This document shows, piece by piece, positions 1 to 12,600 of a DNA stretch of 64,000 bases (position 1 is the first letter of the stretch; each line of letters starts with the position of its first letter). Below the pieces are notes generated by a model. That model was not told the origin of the DNA. It was given only the letters and a program-made list of their open reading frames with translations, and ran no database searches. This stretch comes from Selaginella moellendorffii. Taxonomy: Eukaryota > Streptophyta > Lycopodiopsida > Selaginellales > Selaginellaceae. The position numbers and the translations under genes were made by a program. The DNA is taken from contig NW_003314268.1 of NCBI RefSeq assembly GCF_000143415.4, positions 2,181,972-2,245,971 on the forward strand, in the 5' to 3' direction.

Positions 1-641
1 TCCGCCAGATTCCCAATTTTGTCCTTGAAAAGTGCTTGTATTTATTTATTTTATTATTTAGTTTTTGTATTGTCTAGATCTCTCTTATTCCTATAACTTT
101 ACCATTTCTTCTCTCTTTTTTTTTTCTCTTTTTTTTTTCATTCATTTTCATGGTAGAGCAGTATACCCCTCCTTTGAAGCAATCTCTTCCACCTTTTAAA
201 TCTAGAGTAGCAATTAGTGCAATTGCTCAATACTATGGAGTTAGTTGATAATGGCATTTATAGCATGTGGTGTAGTTACTTTTACTCTTGCTACCAATTG
301 AATTTTTTTTGTAGGAATGTTGGGGATAATGAATATCATTAATTTAATCATTATATAATGATTGCCACCCATAATTTTTAGGATGATGCCTAGTATCTAT
401 ATCAATTTCCCAAGGGATTGCATTGCAATAGTACAGTAGTTTAAACAAAAATCACTTATATGGATTAGAGCCTTCTTCTAGATATCTTCAAATATGCATT
501 TGAAAATGCTAATGACTATAATGATGTCTTTTAGTAATTGCATCATTTTTGTCAAGTGCCATTTGGGTCAGCTATGCAATTTGGTGTTCGCTTCTAGATC
601 ATTTTTGCTTTATGCTAAGCTAAATATATCAAAGTGTAAAT

Positions 642-1406
642 AACCAAAAAGAACAATTCAAAAGACAATTTATAAAATTCAAATATAGAGAGAAAGGGCC
701 CATAATAAGAGTGCACCTTATTTTTTAATTGATTAAGGGATTTAGGATATTTGGGATTAAACATTATTGGGTTTGAATAGTATTAGGAGTTTACATTTGG
801 TATTAAAAGAGGTTTTGGGTCTAACATTATTGGTTGGCTAGGGGAATCACACTATATATGGAAATTGATATTTAGTAGGTTTAATTTGGCTTTAGCTCTT
901 GAACAGAGGGATAGAGTATCAAGAATGACTTGAAAGATAATCTGTAAAAGTTTAAATATAAAAGGAAAGGGTATATAAACAAAAGTGCACTTGCTTTTTT
1001 AATTGGTTAAAAGTCTTAGGATATTTGGGGTTAAGTGTGAATAACATTATGTTAGGTGACCTCTCGAGAAACATAAATTTATGAGTTTATATAGAGTAGA
1101 TCAAGTTAAATATGTGGCTAGCACTTTATCAAAATCTTGTAGGACTTAAGCATGAATAGAGTCTTGGGATATTTAGGGGTTGGGTAATCTCTCGGGAAGT
1201 CCAAATTTATAAGTTTATATAGAGTAGATCAAGTTAGATTAGGTTGGGTAATCTTTTGGGAAGTCTAAATTTATAAGCACTTTGTCAAAATCTTGACAGA
1301 TTTATGCATGAATAAAAGTCTTAGGATATTTAGAGTTAAGCATCATTAGGTTTGAATAACATTATAATCTCTCAGAAAGTTTAAATTTATGAGTTTACAT
1401 AGAATA
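642..1406. repeat. Repeat insertion inside gypsy remnant
   Basis: Sequence matching the gypsy gag stops near 642 and resumes near 1,407, so this block is an insertion. It contains several diverged internal copies of a module that includes phrases such as AGTTTATATAGAGTAGATCA and GGTTGGGTAATCT. Its first 150 bases resemble, in inverted orientation, sequence at about 24,190-24,300 (both contain a GGGCCC and a poly-A-rich run). No coding frame or terminal structure was recognised. Confidence 0.5.
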
Positions 1407-2004
1407 AATTAAGTTAGGTATGTTATGGCTAGCACTTTGTCAAGATCTTATAAGACTTGTGCATAAATTTACCCCAACCACTTTTGACAACCCAGCCACC
1501 CTTGACAACACTCTTTGATTGCCACAACACTATGAAACATCACCATTTATAGTGCATATACTTCAACTTCACTTTTTGTGAGAGATAATCCTGTTCTGAT
1601 GAAAGTTGACACTACTATTGTCTATATCCAAGGATAAATGTGAGGACATAGTTGTGGTCATCATGTTTATTGTTGGGCATGTACTAAGTTAACTATATAT
1701 ATCAGTGTTGTTGGTGTTTACTAGATTGGTGTTTTATATTTTCTAAGTTGAAGCTTTGACATAAACAATGACTTATTGGTGCTATTACGATGGAAGGTTT
1801 TGATATAAAGAATTTTCCAAGAAATGAGGAGTCATATGAGTAGTGGAAGGATCTTGTGCAAATAAGTTAATGACCCCTCCATTTTTTTTTTGGAAATATA
1901 ATTAATAACTTGGCATCATTTCTTTAAGCTTATTTTCATAACAAAAGGTCCTCTATTATCTTTTCTATGTTGGTTGATAAAGGTTCAGGTTTATCTTCTA
2001 TTGC

Positions 2005-2196
2005 TTGATTTGTTATCATATATTGCCATCTATATTTGTGTTATGTGCCAAAACTAGTTACAACAACAGCTATACACATATGTGTGTGTGGGATAACGCA
2101 AATTTAGTTGTGTATGTGGGTGATCTTGAGTTTGAGTTTCAATCATTATGTGTGGTGGTGAGTCAAACTTTTAATATTATTTTTGATATGAATTGA
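2005..2196 (+). pseudogene. Gypsy protease-region relic
   Basis: This short open stretch lies within the gypsy remnant and corresponds to 28,795-28,990 of the better copy, just after the aspartic protease motif. It has no ATG start and its residues have drifted. It is listed only so that it is not taken for a gene. Confidence 0.6.
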
Positions 2197-2940
2197 TTGC
2201 AATGCAATCATGTTAAATATGACTTTAAATAGTCAAAGTTCTTTGAGATATACCAAAGATGACTACTAACTTCATTAATAATGTTTTAATCCATTTAGAG
2301 GGGATATAGGAGAAGCACATCTATGATATTTAAAAGGTATTCCATTGGTTATAGAAAGTTGATTTGAAAATGAAGTGGTCAAAGTGTGTGTTTAGATCCA
2401 AAGACATAATTTATCTTGGGTACCTTATTTGTCTTGAAAATTTGCAAGTTGATTCTAAGAATTTTATGGCTTTTCTAATATTTCCTATCCTAAAATATGT
2501 GAATAATGTGAAACACTTCTTCAGCATGATCATCTTTTTTATTGTATTATACCCATGTAAGCATTACTAAAGTTGTCAATATTATTTTTCATCTTGTCTA
2601 AAGACTACAAGTCGTTATTTATGGATCTTTGATAACTCTTCCAATTTTAGCATATTCTAACTATTTTTTATTCTTTATTTTACCTATAGATGTTTTTGAT
2701 ATTGGTTTTGAAGATATATTAATGCAAGAGAGCACAAGTGTGACTAATCAGTATTATCCTATTATATATATCACCCAAATATTATAACTAATAGAGGTGA
2801 ATTACTTGACAAAGAAAGAGTTTCTAATAGTAGGTTTTGAGAAGTTTCATGCATACTTGCATGATTTTTAGATATTGTTGGAGGGTGATCATGCTACAAT
2901 TACTTCATTATTGAAGATTAAAAATTTGGCTAATTGTATT

Positions 2941-4095
2941 TGTAAGCGATTAAATTTTTCATTCTACTTTAGTCACTTAATCACACCTCCAACCCTTTGG
3001 CAGAATCTCACTCACAACCTTCACAAGTCTTATTTCGAACTTAAGGACTTACTAACCTCGTGAATGGCATTTATACCACTCAGCCTTTGCAAATGCTCCA
3101 CGTGTTTGATCCCATGACCGACACCCAAAGGTACCACCAATATATCAGCCCATTATGCTAAAGCCATGCTCATTCACCCTTGTCACATCAATAAACTAAC
3201 ACCACTTACATCATAGTCTTGTCTCTCAAAGACTAAGCCATCCGTCCATGAGTGGTTATCCTTTGACCACATTTTAGAACCTTTAAGATGCCCAAAGACA
3301 TGAGGAACACCCTTCCCTAATGTCCCTTCTTCCATCCCCACTAAGTCCCTCTTCATCCACGGTTGTGCTCGCCAACATCACCACTGGGCCAAGGCCCAAA
3401 GGCCTAACCACTAAGTCCTATTATCCTTTGGGACTTCCTCACCATGTGACCGTGCTCTTGGTCATTACACTAGAGGATTATTCTTCTTCCTTTCCACGGT
3501 CTAGGACTTTGGGACGACATTTTAAAACACTGTGGCCCTATGCACGCTTCGTGGGTACTCTCCCCACCTTCCGCCTTTAGGTGCCCTAGTCATATGGCTA
3601 GAGCAAGGTTCTGTTGAGCTACGCTAGATATCCAAGTAGGTAATGCCACCCATACTTGGAATGGGAACATCTACCATTCGATCTCTTGGGGGAGTTAAAG
3701 TTGGCTTTTGAATACTTCACTAAGCTACCCTATCTGTTTATTTGTATTCATTCTAGCATTGGATTCCTCAGTGGATATATCATCACCCAACACGTGGGTA
3801 TAGCCTTTCTTGGTCACACTAGCCTTTCTTGGCCAAAGTGGCTCCATTGGAGTCCTCCCCCTACTATACTTTTAGAGCTCACCAAACCTCCTAGGGTCTA
3901 GGAGACGAATGCTTTAGGCTTTCACCCTCGAACTCATACTCGGACTCGGACTTGAACTTGGTTTTGGTCTCGGTCTCCGATTTGGTCTCGGATTCGGACT
4001 TGGTCTTAGTCTCTGTCTCAGTCTCAATCTCGGTCTCGGTCTCAACTCCGGACTTTATCTTGGACTCTATCTTAGATCTATCTTAGACTCTAAAC
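2941..4095 (-). repeat. Truncated LTR of minus-strand LARD element
   Basis: It begins with TGTAAGCGATTAAATTTTTC, the reverse complement of the terminus of the LTR ending at 9,605. It follows that LTR in reverse order as far as a degenerate version of the GAGTCC-type array at about 3,905-4,090. The distal part, which should end in GTGTCTCACA, is missing, and sequence passes directly into internal element sequence near 4,096. It is the 3' LTR of the element whose internal part runs to 6,922. Confidence 0.7.
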
Positions 4096-6922
4096 CAAGC
4101 TAGCCCTTTCGGCCAAGGATCCATAGCAACTAAGACTGGGTGTCCCCATCTCATTCACCACGTCCTTGGTGCCCTTTGCACCAAAGTGCAAGTTAGATAT
4201 GTTAAGCTTTCACCCTAAGCAATCTAACCATGCATCATGACTCCGGAGCATCCCCCACTTGGCAGTGTGCCCAAGCCAATCCTCTCACTAAGAGTCCATG
4301 ACCACCGAAATATGAGTGTCCTCATATTCCAAACCATCACCACGCCCTAGTGATTTGGGACTCGAACCCAAGCACTAGAGGGTTGGGACTCGAACCCAAC
4401 TTCCATATATGCATCTACAGATGGCATCACCCTAGATGCCTAGCATGACTCCCCACTCCAGTGCACCAATTTATATCCAAAGCACACTACGGATCATAGC
4501 TTAGGAACCTAGTCCCTCCCAATTGCCAAGTCCTCTCACTCGACAAGTTTATGATCATACATGGACTCCTCCATGCTTGGCTCCATAGGCCACCCCTTTT
4601 GAAGTTAGCACCTTCAACTAGGGGATTTATTCCCCTGACTTGCCACTCTCGTTTAGTAAATCTTCCGACCAATGTAACATGGTTTCATGCATAAGCGTGA
4701 AAGTCCTTTGACCAATGACTTTTGTTCAAGTCATCCCTTTAAACACTCGGGAACTACTTCTCCAACCTTGATAGCATTGCCTTATGGCAAGCTTCAAGAC
4801 CACACTTCTGCTATGCCACTCTGATTTCGCACGTTTTATGAACCATTTACACTTGGCTTTCTAGGTACTATGCTACCTAGAATTGTCTTTGGGAACCTTG
4901 AAGGAACTCTGTCCCTTAACTTGTTAAGGCCTCTCCTTTCACAAGCTTTCTAATGGTCATACAGTCTAGCATGGATAATTCCATGCTTTAGACTCTTCAT
5001 GGCAATACAGTTGCTAGTAAGAACATGCTCAAGCGCCCACTTGATTCTTCACTCCCAACTGACATAATCACCCTTGGTTATGCTCTTCCATTCTTATGGT
5101 TTGGTTCTATCCCCTTACTACTTGCTTTTGGCCTCATATATTTCCTTTGGTTATTCACCTTTAAACTAGGAGGATAGCTTTGCACTTTCTACCATGCCTT
5201 AGCAAGTATTCTTGGGGATGAACCTACCTAATAGCCTAGGGAGTGGTTCCTCAATCTGGGTATGCTCACCTTATAATCCCACACACTAGGATTAACGTTG
5301 TTACATATGGGCCTTTATATGCCCATCACTAGCCTTGCTAAAATTCCATTTTTGGCTTTGTCCAATTTAGAGTAGACGAACTTCTCCAGTCTTTGCAACT
5401 TTTTGTCCATCATTCGCTAGGAACTTAGTCCCTTGGGCCTTATTTATTGCCTTCACGACATCAAACACCACCTCCTGGTGTTCTAGAGTGTTTGGGTGTC
5501 CCAATAATAACCTCCTTGATAATGAGTATTCCCTTTTACAACATTAATTTATTATATTGGCACATAAGCAATTTATTGCCCCATAAGGGTATATTTAACT
5601 TCCTTATGCCATTAAGAAGCCTTGGGTAGTTACCTGCTACCAGTTTAACCAATTATTTTGCACCTTTTGCTTAGTTGCTTCATAGTTGTCAAGTCCTACA
5701 ACTCATTGCTAATGCGTCCACACCTCCATCATTATCTGGGTCACCACAGTCCAATTGCATGCCTTCCAACTTAGGCTATGCCATTCCCATTTCTATTAGG
5801 ATTCCTTTGGGAAGGGGTTTTCGTGAACCTGCCAACTCACCTTAAAGCATCACACCTTGGCACATTTGGTGTCTCCACAACATCAGCTCCACAAGCCTAC
5901 CTTTATGACACTTCTTACTTGTGTTTAGATCCTTGTCAAGACCAATACAGTTCTTTCTCATGCCAACGATCCATTAGCACTGCACCATAGAGTTTACTCA
6001 CAACTTTGTGTCAAAGTTGTTTTCTTCTGGGAATACCTTCCCCCAAACTTTAGTATGGCACATTCCACCATTGATGAGATACTCACTATTCTCATACTTA
6101 GATCCTATGATCCTCCCCAACTTTCATGGGGCACAACACCCCTCAGTCCAAATGCTTTTAGCAATCCCTTAGGACCATTCTTTGACTCTACTTGAGTCAT
6201 CTAGCATTTTTGGACTTTCAAATCCAATGACCCATAAGTTCCTATTCGAGGTGTTAGCTCACTAGAATACAACTTCTTGTATTCATGTCCTACTCACAAG
6301 GACCATCTTTGCAAGTGTCACTCCAACACTTAATGTTGTTCCTTAGGGGCAGCCTTTGCCCCCTTTGGACTACTTGTTCATGTGCTGCGAATACCAACTC
6401 ATCCTGTAAGTACACCCCCAACTCTTTGGGTTGTTCCAGCATTTATCAAGAGTAGCCTCGACTACCATTTCAAAGACTTGTGTCCTCTTCTGTATTTGAC
6501 CTTCCATGGTCATTAATTCTTGTCTCAAATTCATGAGCACTAACCTCAACCATATGAGGATAATCTTGTGACTCCTTTATTGTTTTGGAGTTTTTATCTT
6601 TCCCGTGATCTTAACTATAGTTGTTTATCACAACTACATTAGCTAGTTTGCTGAGTCAAACGTTCATCTGGATCACATCCTCAACTCTTTGAGGAAAACC
6701 TTATACTGTTCCCAAAATCCCGAAGTCGTTCCATTATTGGCCCTTTTTCATCCACCACCTCACCTACCAGTTCACACATGAACTGTAGTGGAGAGCCATG
6801 TCTTCCTGACCTGCTACTCCTCACGGATAGGCCCACTCCTAAGACCTTCTGATGCCAACACCAGTGGTGATATACTTGAGCACCAATAAAAGTCAGACTA
6901 AGGAATAGCTTTGATACCAAAT
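4096..6922 (-). mobile_element. Internal region of minus-strand LARD element
   Basis: This is the reverse complement, with divergence, of the non-coding internal part of the intact element at 9,606-13,658. For example, the paired GGACTCGAACCC motifs at about 4,350-4,402 mirror those at 12,155-12,193. At its right edge a degenerate primer-binding site (reverse strand reads TGGTATCAAAGC) abuts the LTR starting at 6,923. No gag or pol frame was found, and the short open frames here have no recognisable domains. Confidence 0.7.
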
Positions 6923-7008
6923 TGTAAGCGACTAAATTTTCCATTCTACTTTAGTCACTTAACCACACGTCCAACCACTTGGAAGAGTCTTATTCACAAC
7001 CTCCTTAA
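6923..7008 (-). repeat. First part of minus LTR, split by insertion
   Basis: It starts with TGTAAGCGACTAAATTTTCC next to the primer-binding site, so it is the 5' LTR of the minus element. It stops at CTTAA (7,004-7,008). The matching continuation of this LTR is found at 15,670 after a second CTTAA at 15,665-15,669, so a large insertion split it. Confidence 0.7.
7004..7008. repeat. Target-site duplication CTTAA (outer insertion)
   Basis: CTTAA here and at 15,665-15,669 flank the 7,009-15,664 block. Sequence outside the two copies rejoins into one continuous minus-strand LTR, which supports a 5-bp target duplication. Confidence 0.6.
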
Positions 7009-7889
7009 TATAAAGAACCGACTCCCCGAGATGCCGTGGGTTAAAGGATCCCCAAAAGCATGACCAAAATGACAAAGAGTTCATCGGATGGGACCAAGTC
7101 AAAGATCGAGTCCAAGACCGACTTTGAGATAGAGTCTGGGATCGAGTCCGAGGCTGAATAGGAGACCGAGTTCAAGACAGAATCCGAGATCCAAATCGGG
7201 TCCGAGATCGAGTCCGAGGTCGAGTCCGAAGTCGAGTCCGAGATCAGGTCCGAGATCAAGTCTGAGACCGAGTCCGAAGTCGGGTCCGAGATCGAGTCCG
7301 AGATCGAATCTGAGACTAAATCCAAATACTAATACGGGTCAAGGGGTGAAAGCCCAAAGCGTGCATCTCCCAGAGGGGGGGGTGCAGGGGGTTCCAAAAG
7401 TATAGTAGGGATAGTGAGGTCCAGGAACTAGTCTTGAAGGAACTCTCCAGTGGTGCTTCCAAACTGACTTGAGGTTGAGATTGGGGCCGAGGGGCCTTGA
7501 GTGGGAATGAGCATGGGCTTGGGTGGTGTGGGAGGGGCCACCCAGGGAAGTGCTCAAGAGCAGCTCCCACTCCCGATAGGGAAACCGACTGTGGTGCTCC
7601 CGGCTCATGTGGAGTGGTGCCCCACTTGAGTACCTTGTGGCTCATTAGTCCTCGCCGTTCCTAGGGGCTTGGGCCTTCCCTTCGGGATGGAAGTGGGGGG
7701 GTAGAGATACCCATATTGGGCTGTTAGGCCACGGTGTTTTGCCCCGATGTCCCGAAGTAAGTGTTGCACCCAAGGCTTGGGATTTAGAGGGTCCCATGAT
7801 CAAATCTTGTTGTACCAAGGGGTGTTAGGAACCTGGAGGCTTGGTGTGCTTGGCTGCTTGTGCTTGCGGGGAGTGTAGCCGAACCTTAA
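7009..7889 (+). repeat. Left part of plus-strand solo-LTR-like insertion
   Basis: The block has the same layout as the intact LTR at 7,890-9,605. A GAGTCCGAGATC-type array at about 7,080-7,320 is followed by GGGTGAAAGCCCAAAGCGT and CCAAAAGTATAGTAGGG. The remainder (about 7,420-7,889) is only distantly related. Its first bases read TATAAAG rather than TG, perhaps a mutated terminus. It is interrupted at CTTAA (7,885-7,889), continues at 15,434 and ends at 15,664 in GGCTTACA, about 1.1 kb in total. No internal region is attached, so it behaves as a solo LTR of a related family. Confidence 0.55.
7885..7889. repeat. Target-site duplication CTTAA (intact LARD, left)
   Basis: CTTAA lies immediately before the LTR start TGTGAGACAC at 7,890 and is repeated immediately after the 3' LTR at 15,434-15,438. 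This is the 5-bp duplication expected of LTR retrotransposon integration. Confidence 0.9.
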
Positions 7890-9605
7890 TGTGAGACACA
7901 AAATCCCTAGGCCCCAAAGTGGAGCTAGAAGGGTGCCACGTGGTAGTGGCCAAAGCGAGAGCCAAACGAGCGTAACACGTTTGGACCAAAAGCTCCGACT
8001 TGAAAAGTCAAGAGCGGGAGTGGAACTCCCAACAAAGTGCTCGAGGAATGAGCACGAAGCGAGCAAAAGGCGAGGCTCCAAAAAGGGACCCAAAAGGACC
8101 AACACATGACACGTGGGAGTGTCCGAGATGGACTCGAGTTGGAGTCCGAAGTGGAGTCCGAGATGGACCCAAGTTGGAGTCCGAAATGGAGTCCGAGATG
8201 GACCCGAGATGGAGTCCGAGATGGAGTCCGAAGTGGAGTCCGAGGTGGACCCGAGATGGACCCGAGTTGGAGTCCGAAGTGGAGTCCGAGATGGAGTCCG
8301 AGATGGAGTCCGAGGTGGACCCGAGATGGACCCAAGTTGGAGTCCGAAGTGGAGTCCGAGATGGACCCGAGATGGAGTCCGAGATGGAGTCCGAGGTGGA
8401 CCCGAGATGGACCCGAAATAGAGTCCGAGATGGAGTCCGAGATGGAGTCCGAGATGGAGTCCGAGACCGGGACCGAGACCGGGACCGAGACCGAGACCGG
8501 GACCGAGATCGGGACCGAGACCGAGGCCGAGACTGAGCCCGAGCCCCAGTCCGAGTCCGAATCCGAGTCCGAGTCTGAGTCCGAGTCCGAGTCCGAGTCC
8601 GGAGCCTGAGAGGGTGAAAGCCCAAAGCGTTTGTCTCCCAGACCCTGGGGGGTTTGGTGAGCTCCAAAAGTATAGTAGGGGGAGGACTGCAGTGGAGCCA
8701 GTTTGGCCAGGAAAGGCCAGTTTGGCCCAGGAAGGCCAGACCCAGTGTTGGGTGATGAACTGACCACTGGGAAGTCCAAGACTAGAGTGAATACGGACCG
8801 ACAAGCGGGGTAGCTTGGTGAAGTGTTCAAGAGCCGGCTCTAGTTCCCCCGGGAGATCGACTGGCCGATGCTCCCAGTCCAAGTGTGGGTGGCACTACCT
8901 ACTTGGATACCAGGCGTGGCTCAACGGAACCTCGCTCTAAGCCCATGGCTAGAGCACCTAAAGACGATAGGTGGGGAGAGTACCCAGGTGGCTCGCATAA
9001 AGCCACGGTGTTCCGAAGTGTTGTCCCAAAGGCCCAGACTGTGGAAAGGAAGAGGAGCAGTCCTCTGGGGTAGTGACCAAGGACACAGTCATGTGGTGAG
9101 GAAGTCCCAGAGGACCGTGGGACTTAGGGGTCGGGCCTGTGGGCCTCGATCCAGTGGCAGTGTTGGTAAACACGGCCAGGGGCAGAAAGGGACTTGGTAG
9201 GAACTGACAAAGGGACTTTGGGGAAGGCGACTCCTCAGGTCTGTGGGCATCCTAAGGATGCTAAGGAGTGGATCTAGGATGACCACTCATGAACAGATGG
9301 CCCAGTCTTGGAGAGACGGGATGGTGATGCAAGTGGTATTGGACCACTAGTGCAGCAAAGGTGAATGGGCATGGCCTTAGCGTAACGGGCCGAGATGTCA
9401 GTGGTACCTTTGGGTGTCGGTCTTCGGACCGGACACGTGGAGCACTTGGACCAGGTGCAAGTGTTGAGTGGCATGGATGCCATTCTTGGGGCTAGCAAGT
9501 CCCAAGTCATGAATTGGACTAATGGAGGTTGTGAATGAGACTCCTCCAAATGGTCGGAGGTGTGGTTAAGTGACTAAAGTAGAATGGAAAATTTAGTCGC
9601 TTACA
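7890..9605 (+). repeat. 5' LTR of intact LARD
   Basis: 1,716 bp, TG...CA ends. It carries a tandem array at about 8,106-8,600. Differences from the 3' LTR seen by eye include bases near 8,033, 8,630, 8,997, 9,287 and 9,508. Long open frames on both strands across the array are a by-product of its periodicity and are not genes. Confidence 0.9.
8106..8610. repeat. 12/11-base tandem array in 5' LTR
   Basis: The array is built mainly of GAGTCCGAGATG-like 12-mers mixed with 11-base GACCCGAGATG units. It then passes into GACCGG/GACCGA and GAGTCC hexamers. Because most units are multiples of three without stop codons, several frames stay open on both strands and read as Ser-Asp, Glu-Ser or Arg-Thr repeats. 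There is no start context or domain to support a protein. Confidence 0.9.
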
Positions 9606-9608
9606 ATT

Positions 9609-9620
9609 TGGTATCGGAGC
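9609..9620 (+). promoter_or_regulatory. Primer-binding site (tRNA-iMet type)
   Basis: TGGTATCGGAGC lies three bases inside the 5' LTR. It differs at one base from TGGTATCAGAGC, the usual plant primer-binding site complementary to the 3' end of initiator tRNA-Met. Confidence 0.8.
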
Positions 9621-12600
9621 TGTTCCTTAGTCCGACTTTTATTGGTGCTCAAGTATATCACCACTAGTGTTGGCATCGGAAGGTCCGAGGAGTGGGCCTG
9701 TCCTTGAGGAGTAGCAAGTCGGGAAGACATGGCTCTCCATTACAGTTCATGTGTGAACTTGTAGACGAGGTGGTGAATAGAAAAGGGCCAATAATGGAAC
9801 GACTTTGGGATCTTGGGAACAGTGCAAGGTTTTCCTCATTGAGTTGAGGATGTGATCCGGATGAGCATTTGTCTCAGCAAATTGGCTAAGGTTGTTGTGG
9901 TAAACAACTAAAGTTGGGATCACGGGAAAGATAAAGACTCCAAAGCAATAAAGGAGTCACAAGATTTTCCTCATATAGTTGAGGTTGGTGCTCATGAAGG
10001 TGAGACTAGAAGTAATGACCGTGGGAGGTCAAATACGGAAGAGGACTCAAGTCCTTGAAAAGGTAGCCGGGGCTACCTCTAATAAATGCTGGAACAACCC
10101 CAGGAGTTGGGGGTGTATTAAGTGGATGAGTTGGTGTTCTCATCACATGGACAAGTAGTCCTAAGGGGCAAAGGTTGCCCCCAGAGAACAAAATCAAGTG
10201 TCGGAGTAACACTTGTGAAAATAGTCCTTTTGAGTAGGACAGGAATGCAAGAAGTGTATTCCAGTGAGCTAGTGCCTCACAAGTAGGACCTTATGGGTCT
10301 GTGGATTAACCAAGTCCAAAACTGCTGGATGACTCAAGTAGAGTCAACGGATGGTCCTAAAAGGACGGATGGAAGCATTTGGACTGAGGTGTGTTGTACC
10401 CCACAAAGGATAGGGGGGGATCATAGGATCCAAGGATGAGAACAGAGGGTATCTCATCAATGGCAGAATGTGCCATGCTAAAGTTATGGGAAAGGTGTTC
10501 CCAGAAGAAAACAACTTTGACATAAAGTTGTGTGTGACCTCTATGGTGCAGTGCTAACGGATGGTTGGCATAAGAAAGAGCGGTGTTGGTCTTGGCAAAG
10601 ACTTAGACACGAAGGGGAAATGTCATAGAGGTAGGCTCGTGGAGCCGATGGTGTGGAGACACCAAATGTGCCAAGGTGTGATACCTTGAGGCTATGTTGG
10701 TGGGTTCATGAGAACCCCTTGCCAAAGGAATCCCAATGGAAATGGGGATAGCATAGCCTAAGTTGCAGAGCATGCAGTTGGAGTGTGGTGACCCAGATAA
10801 TGATGGAGGTGTGAAAGCACCAAGCAATGAGTTGTAGGACTTGACAACTATGAGGCAACTAAGCAAGAGGTGCAAAATAACTGGTTAAACGGGTAGAAGG
10901 TAGCTACCCAAGACTTCTTAATAGCATAAGGAAGTTGGATATACCCTTACGGGGGATAAGTTGCTTGTGTTGCGATATAGTAAGTCAATGTCATAAAAGG
11001 AAATACTCATTGTCAAGAAAGCCATCATTGGGACACCCGGACACTCTAGAACACCAGAAGGTGGTGTTTGATGTCGCGAGGGCAATGGATAAAGCCCAAG
11101 GGACTAAGTCCCTAGCGAATGATGGATAGAAGGTGCTATCCAAATGTCCAAAGTTGCGGAGACAGGAGAGGACTGTCTACCCGAGTTGGACAAAGCCAAA
11201 AATGGAATTTTGGCAAGGCTAGTGATGGGCATGTAAAGGCCCACAAGCAACAATGTAATCCCAGTGTGTGGGATTATAAGGTGAGCATACCCGGATTGAG
11301 GAACCACTCCCTGGGCTATTGGGTAGGTTCATCCCTAAGAATACTTGCTAAGGCATGATAGAAATTGCAAAGCTATCCTCCTGGTCTGGAGGAGAATGAC
11401 CGAAGGAAAGGTGTGAAGCCAAAGGCAAGTAGTATTGGGATGGAACTGAACCATAGAAATCAAAGGGCATATCCAACAGTGGTTATGGATGTTGGGAGTG
11501 GAGAATCAAGAGGGTGCTCGAGGATGTTGTTGCTAGCAACCGTGATGCCATGGAGAGTCTAAAATATGGAATTGTCCATGTTAGACTATATGGCAACTAT
11601 AAAGCTTGCGAAAGGGGAGGCCTTAGCAAGCTGAGGGACAGAGTTCCTTCAAGGTTCCCAAAGACGATTCTAGGTAGCGTAGTACCTAGAAAGGCTAAGT
11701 GTAAATGGTTCATGGAACGCGCGAAATCAGAGTGGCGCAGCAGAAGCGTGGTCTTGAAGCTTGCCATGAGGCAAGGTTATCAAGGTTAGGGAAGTAGTTC
11801 CCGAGTGTTCAAAGAGAGGGCTTTGAACGAAAGTCGATGGTCAAGGACTTTCATGCTTATGCAGGAACCATGTTACAATGGTCGGAGGACTTGCCAAGTG
11901 AGATTGGCACGTCGGGGGAACAAAGACCCTAGTTGAAGGTGATAACTTCAAAAAGGGTGGGCCATGGGGCCGAGCATGGAGGAGTCCATGCATGATCACA
12001 GACATGTCAAGTGAGAGGACTTGGCAGTGTGGAGGAACCAGGTTCCTAAGCTGTGATCTGTAGCGCGCTTTAAAAAATAGGTTGGTGCACCGGCGTGGGG
12101 AGTCACGCTAGGCATCTAGTGTGATGCCGTCCGTAGATGCATATACGGAGGTTGGGTTCGAGTCCCGACCCTCTAGTGCTTGGGTTCGAGTCCCAAATCA
12201 CTAGGGCGTGGTGATGGTTTGGAATATGAGGACACTCATATTTCGGTGGTCATGGACTCTCAGTGGGGAGACTGGTTTGGGCACACCGCCAAGCGAGGGA
12301 TGCCTCGGAGTCGTGATGCACGGTTAGATTGCTTAGTGTGAAAGCTCAGCATATCTAACTTGAACACTTTGGTGCAAGTGGCACCAAGGTCGTGGTGAGT
12401 GAGATGGGGACACCTAATCTCAGTTACTATGAACCCTTGGCCGTAAGGGCTAGCTTGGGTGCACCGCCAAGTGTGGGGGATGCCCCCGGGGTTATAGTCA
12501 ACAACTTGGAGGTCTAGAAAACCAAGTACCTCTTGGCAACTCTGTTAAGGTGCCAAGGTGAGATCACTAGGTGATCTTATGGCCAGATAAGGACAAGGTC

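Larger units (their letters stand above)
120..2940 (+). pseudogene. Decayed Ty3/gypsy retrotransposon remnant
   Basis: This stretch aligns by eye, piece by piece, with the better-preserved gypsy element at 27,655-30,450. The gag leader matches near 140-300, the gag body near 300-640 and 1,407-1,700, the zinc-knuckle and protease region near 1,800-2,220, and the end of RT plus the RNase H region near 2,290-2,930. The RT catalytic core is missing: sequence equivalent to 28,990 joins directly to sequence equivalent to 29,763 near position 2,230-2,290. Most differences from the better copy are C-to-T or G-to-A, and the copy is far richer in A and T, so no long frame survives. It is interrupted at 642-1,406 by other repeat DNA and cut off at 2,940 by an LTR beginning TGTAAGCGA. 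It is non-functional. Confidence 0.8.

Noticed and set aside
8106-8610. Possible CRISPR array
   Set aside because: The repeats are contiguous 11-12-base units without unique spacers, in a eukaryotic LTR.
7800-8882. Minus-strand open frame of 360 codons rich in Gly-Leu/Ser-Asp repeats
   Set aside because: It lies across the LTR array; several other frames are open at the same place and the content follows from the repeat unit.
12140-12200. Complete tRNA gene
   Set aside because: B-box motifs are clear but no acceptor or anticodon stem could be paired.
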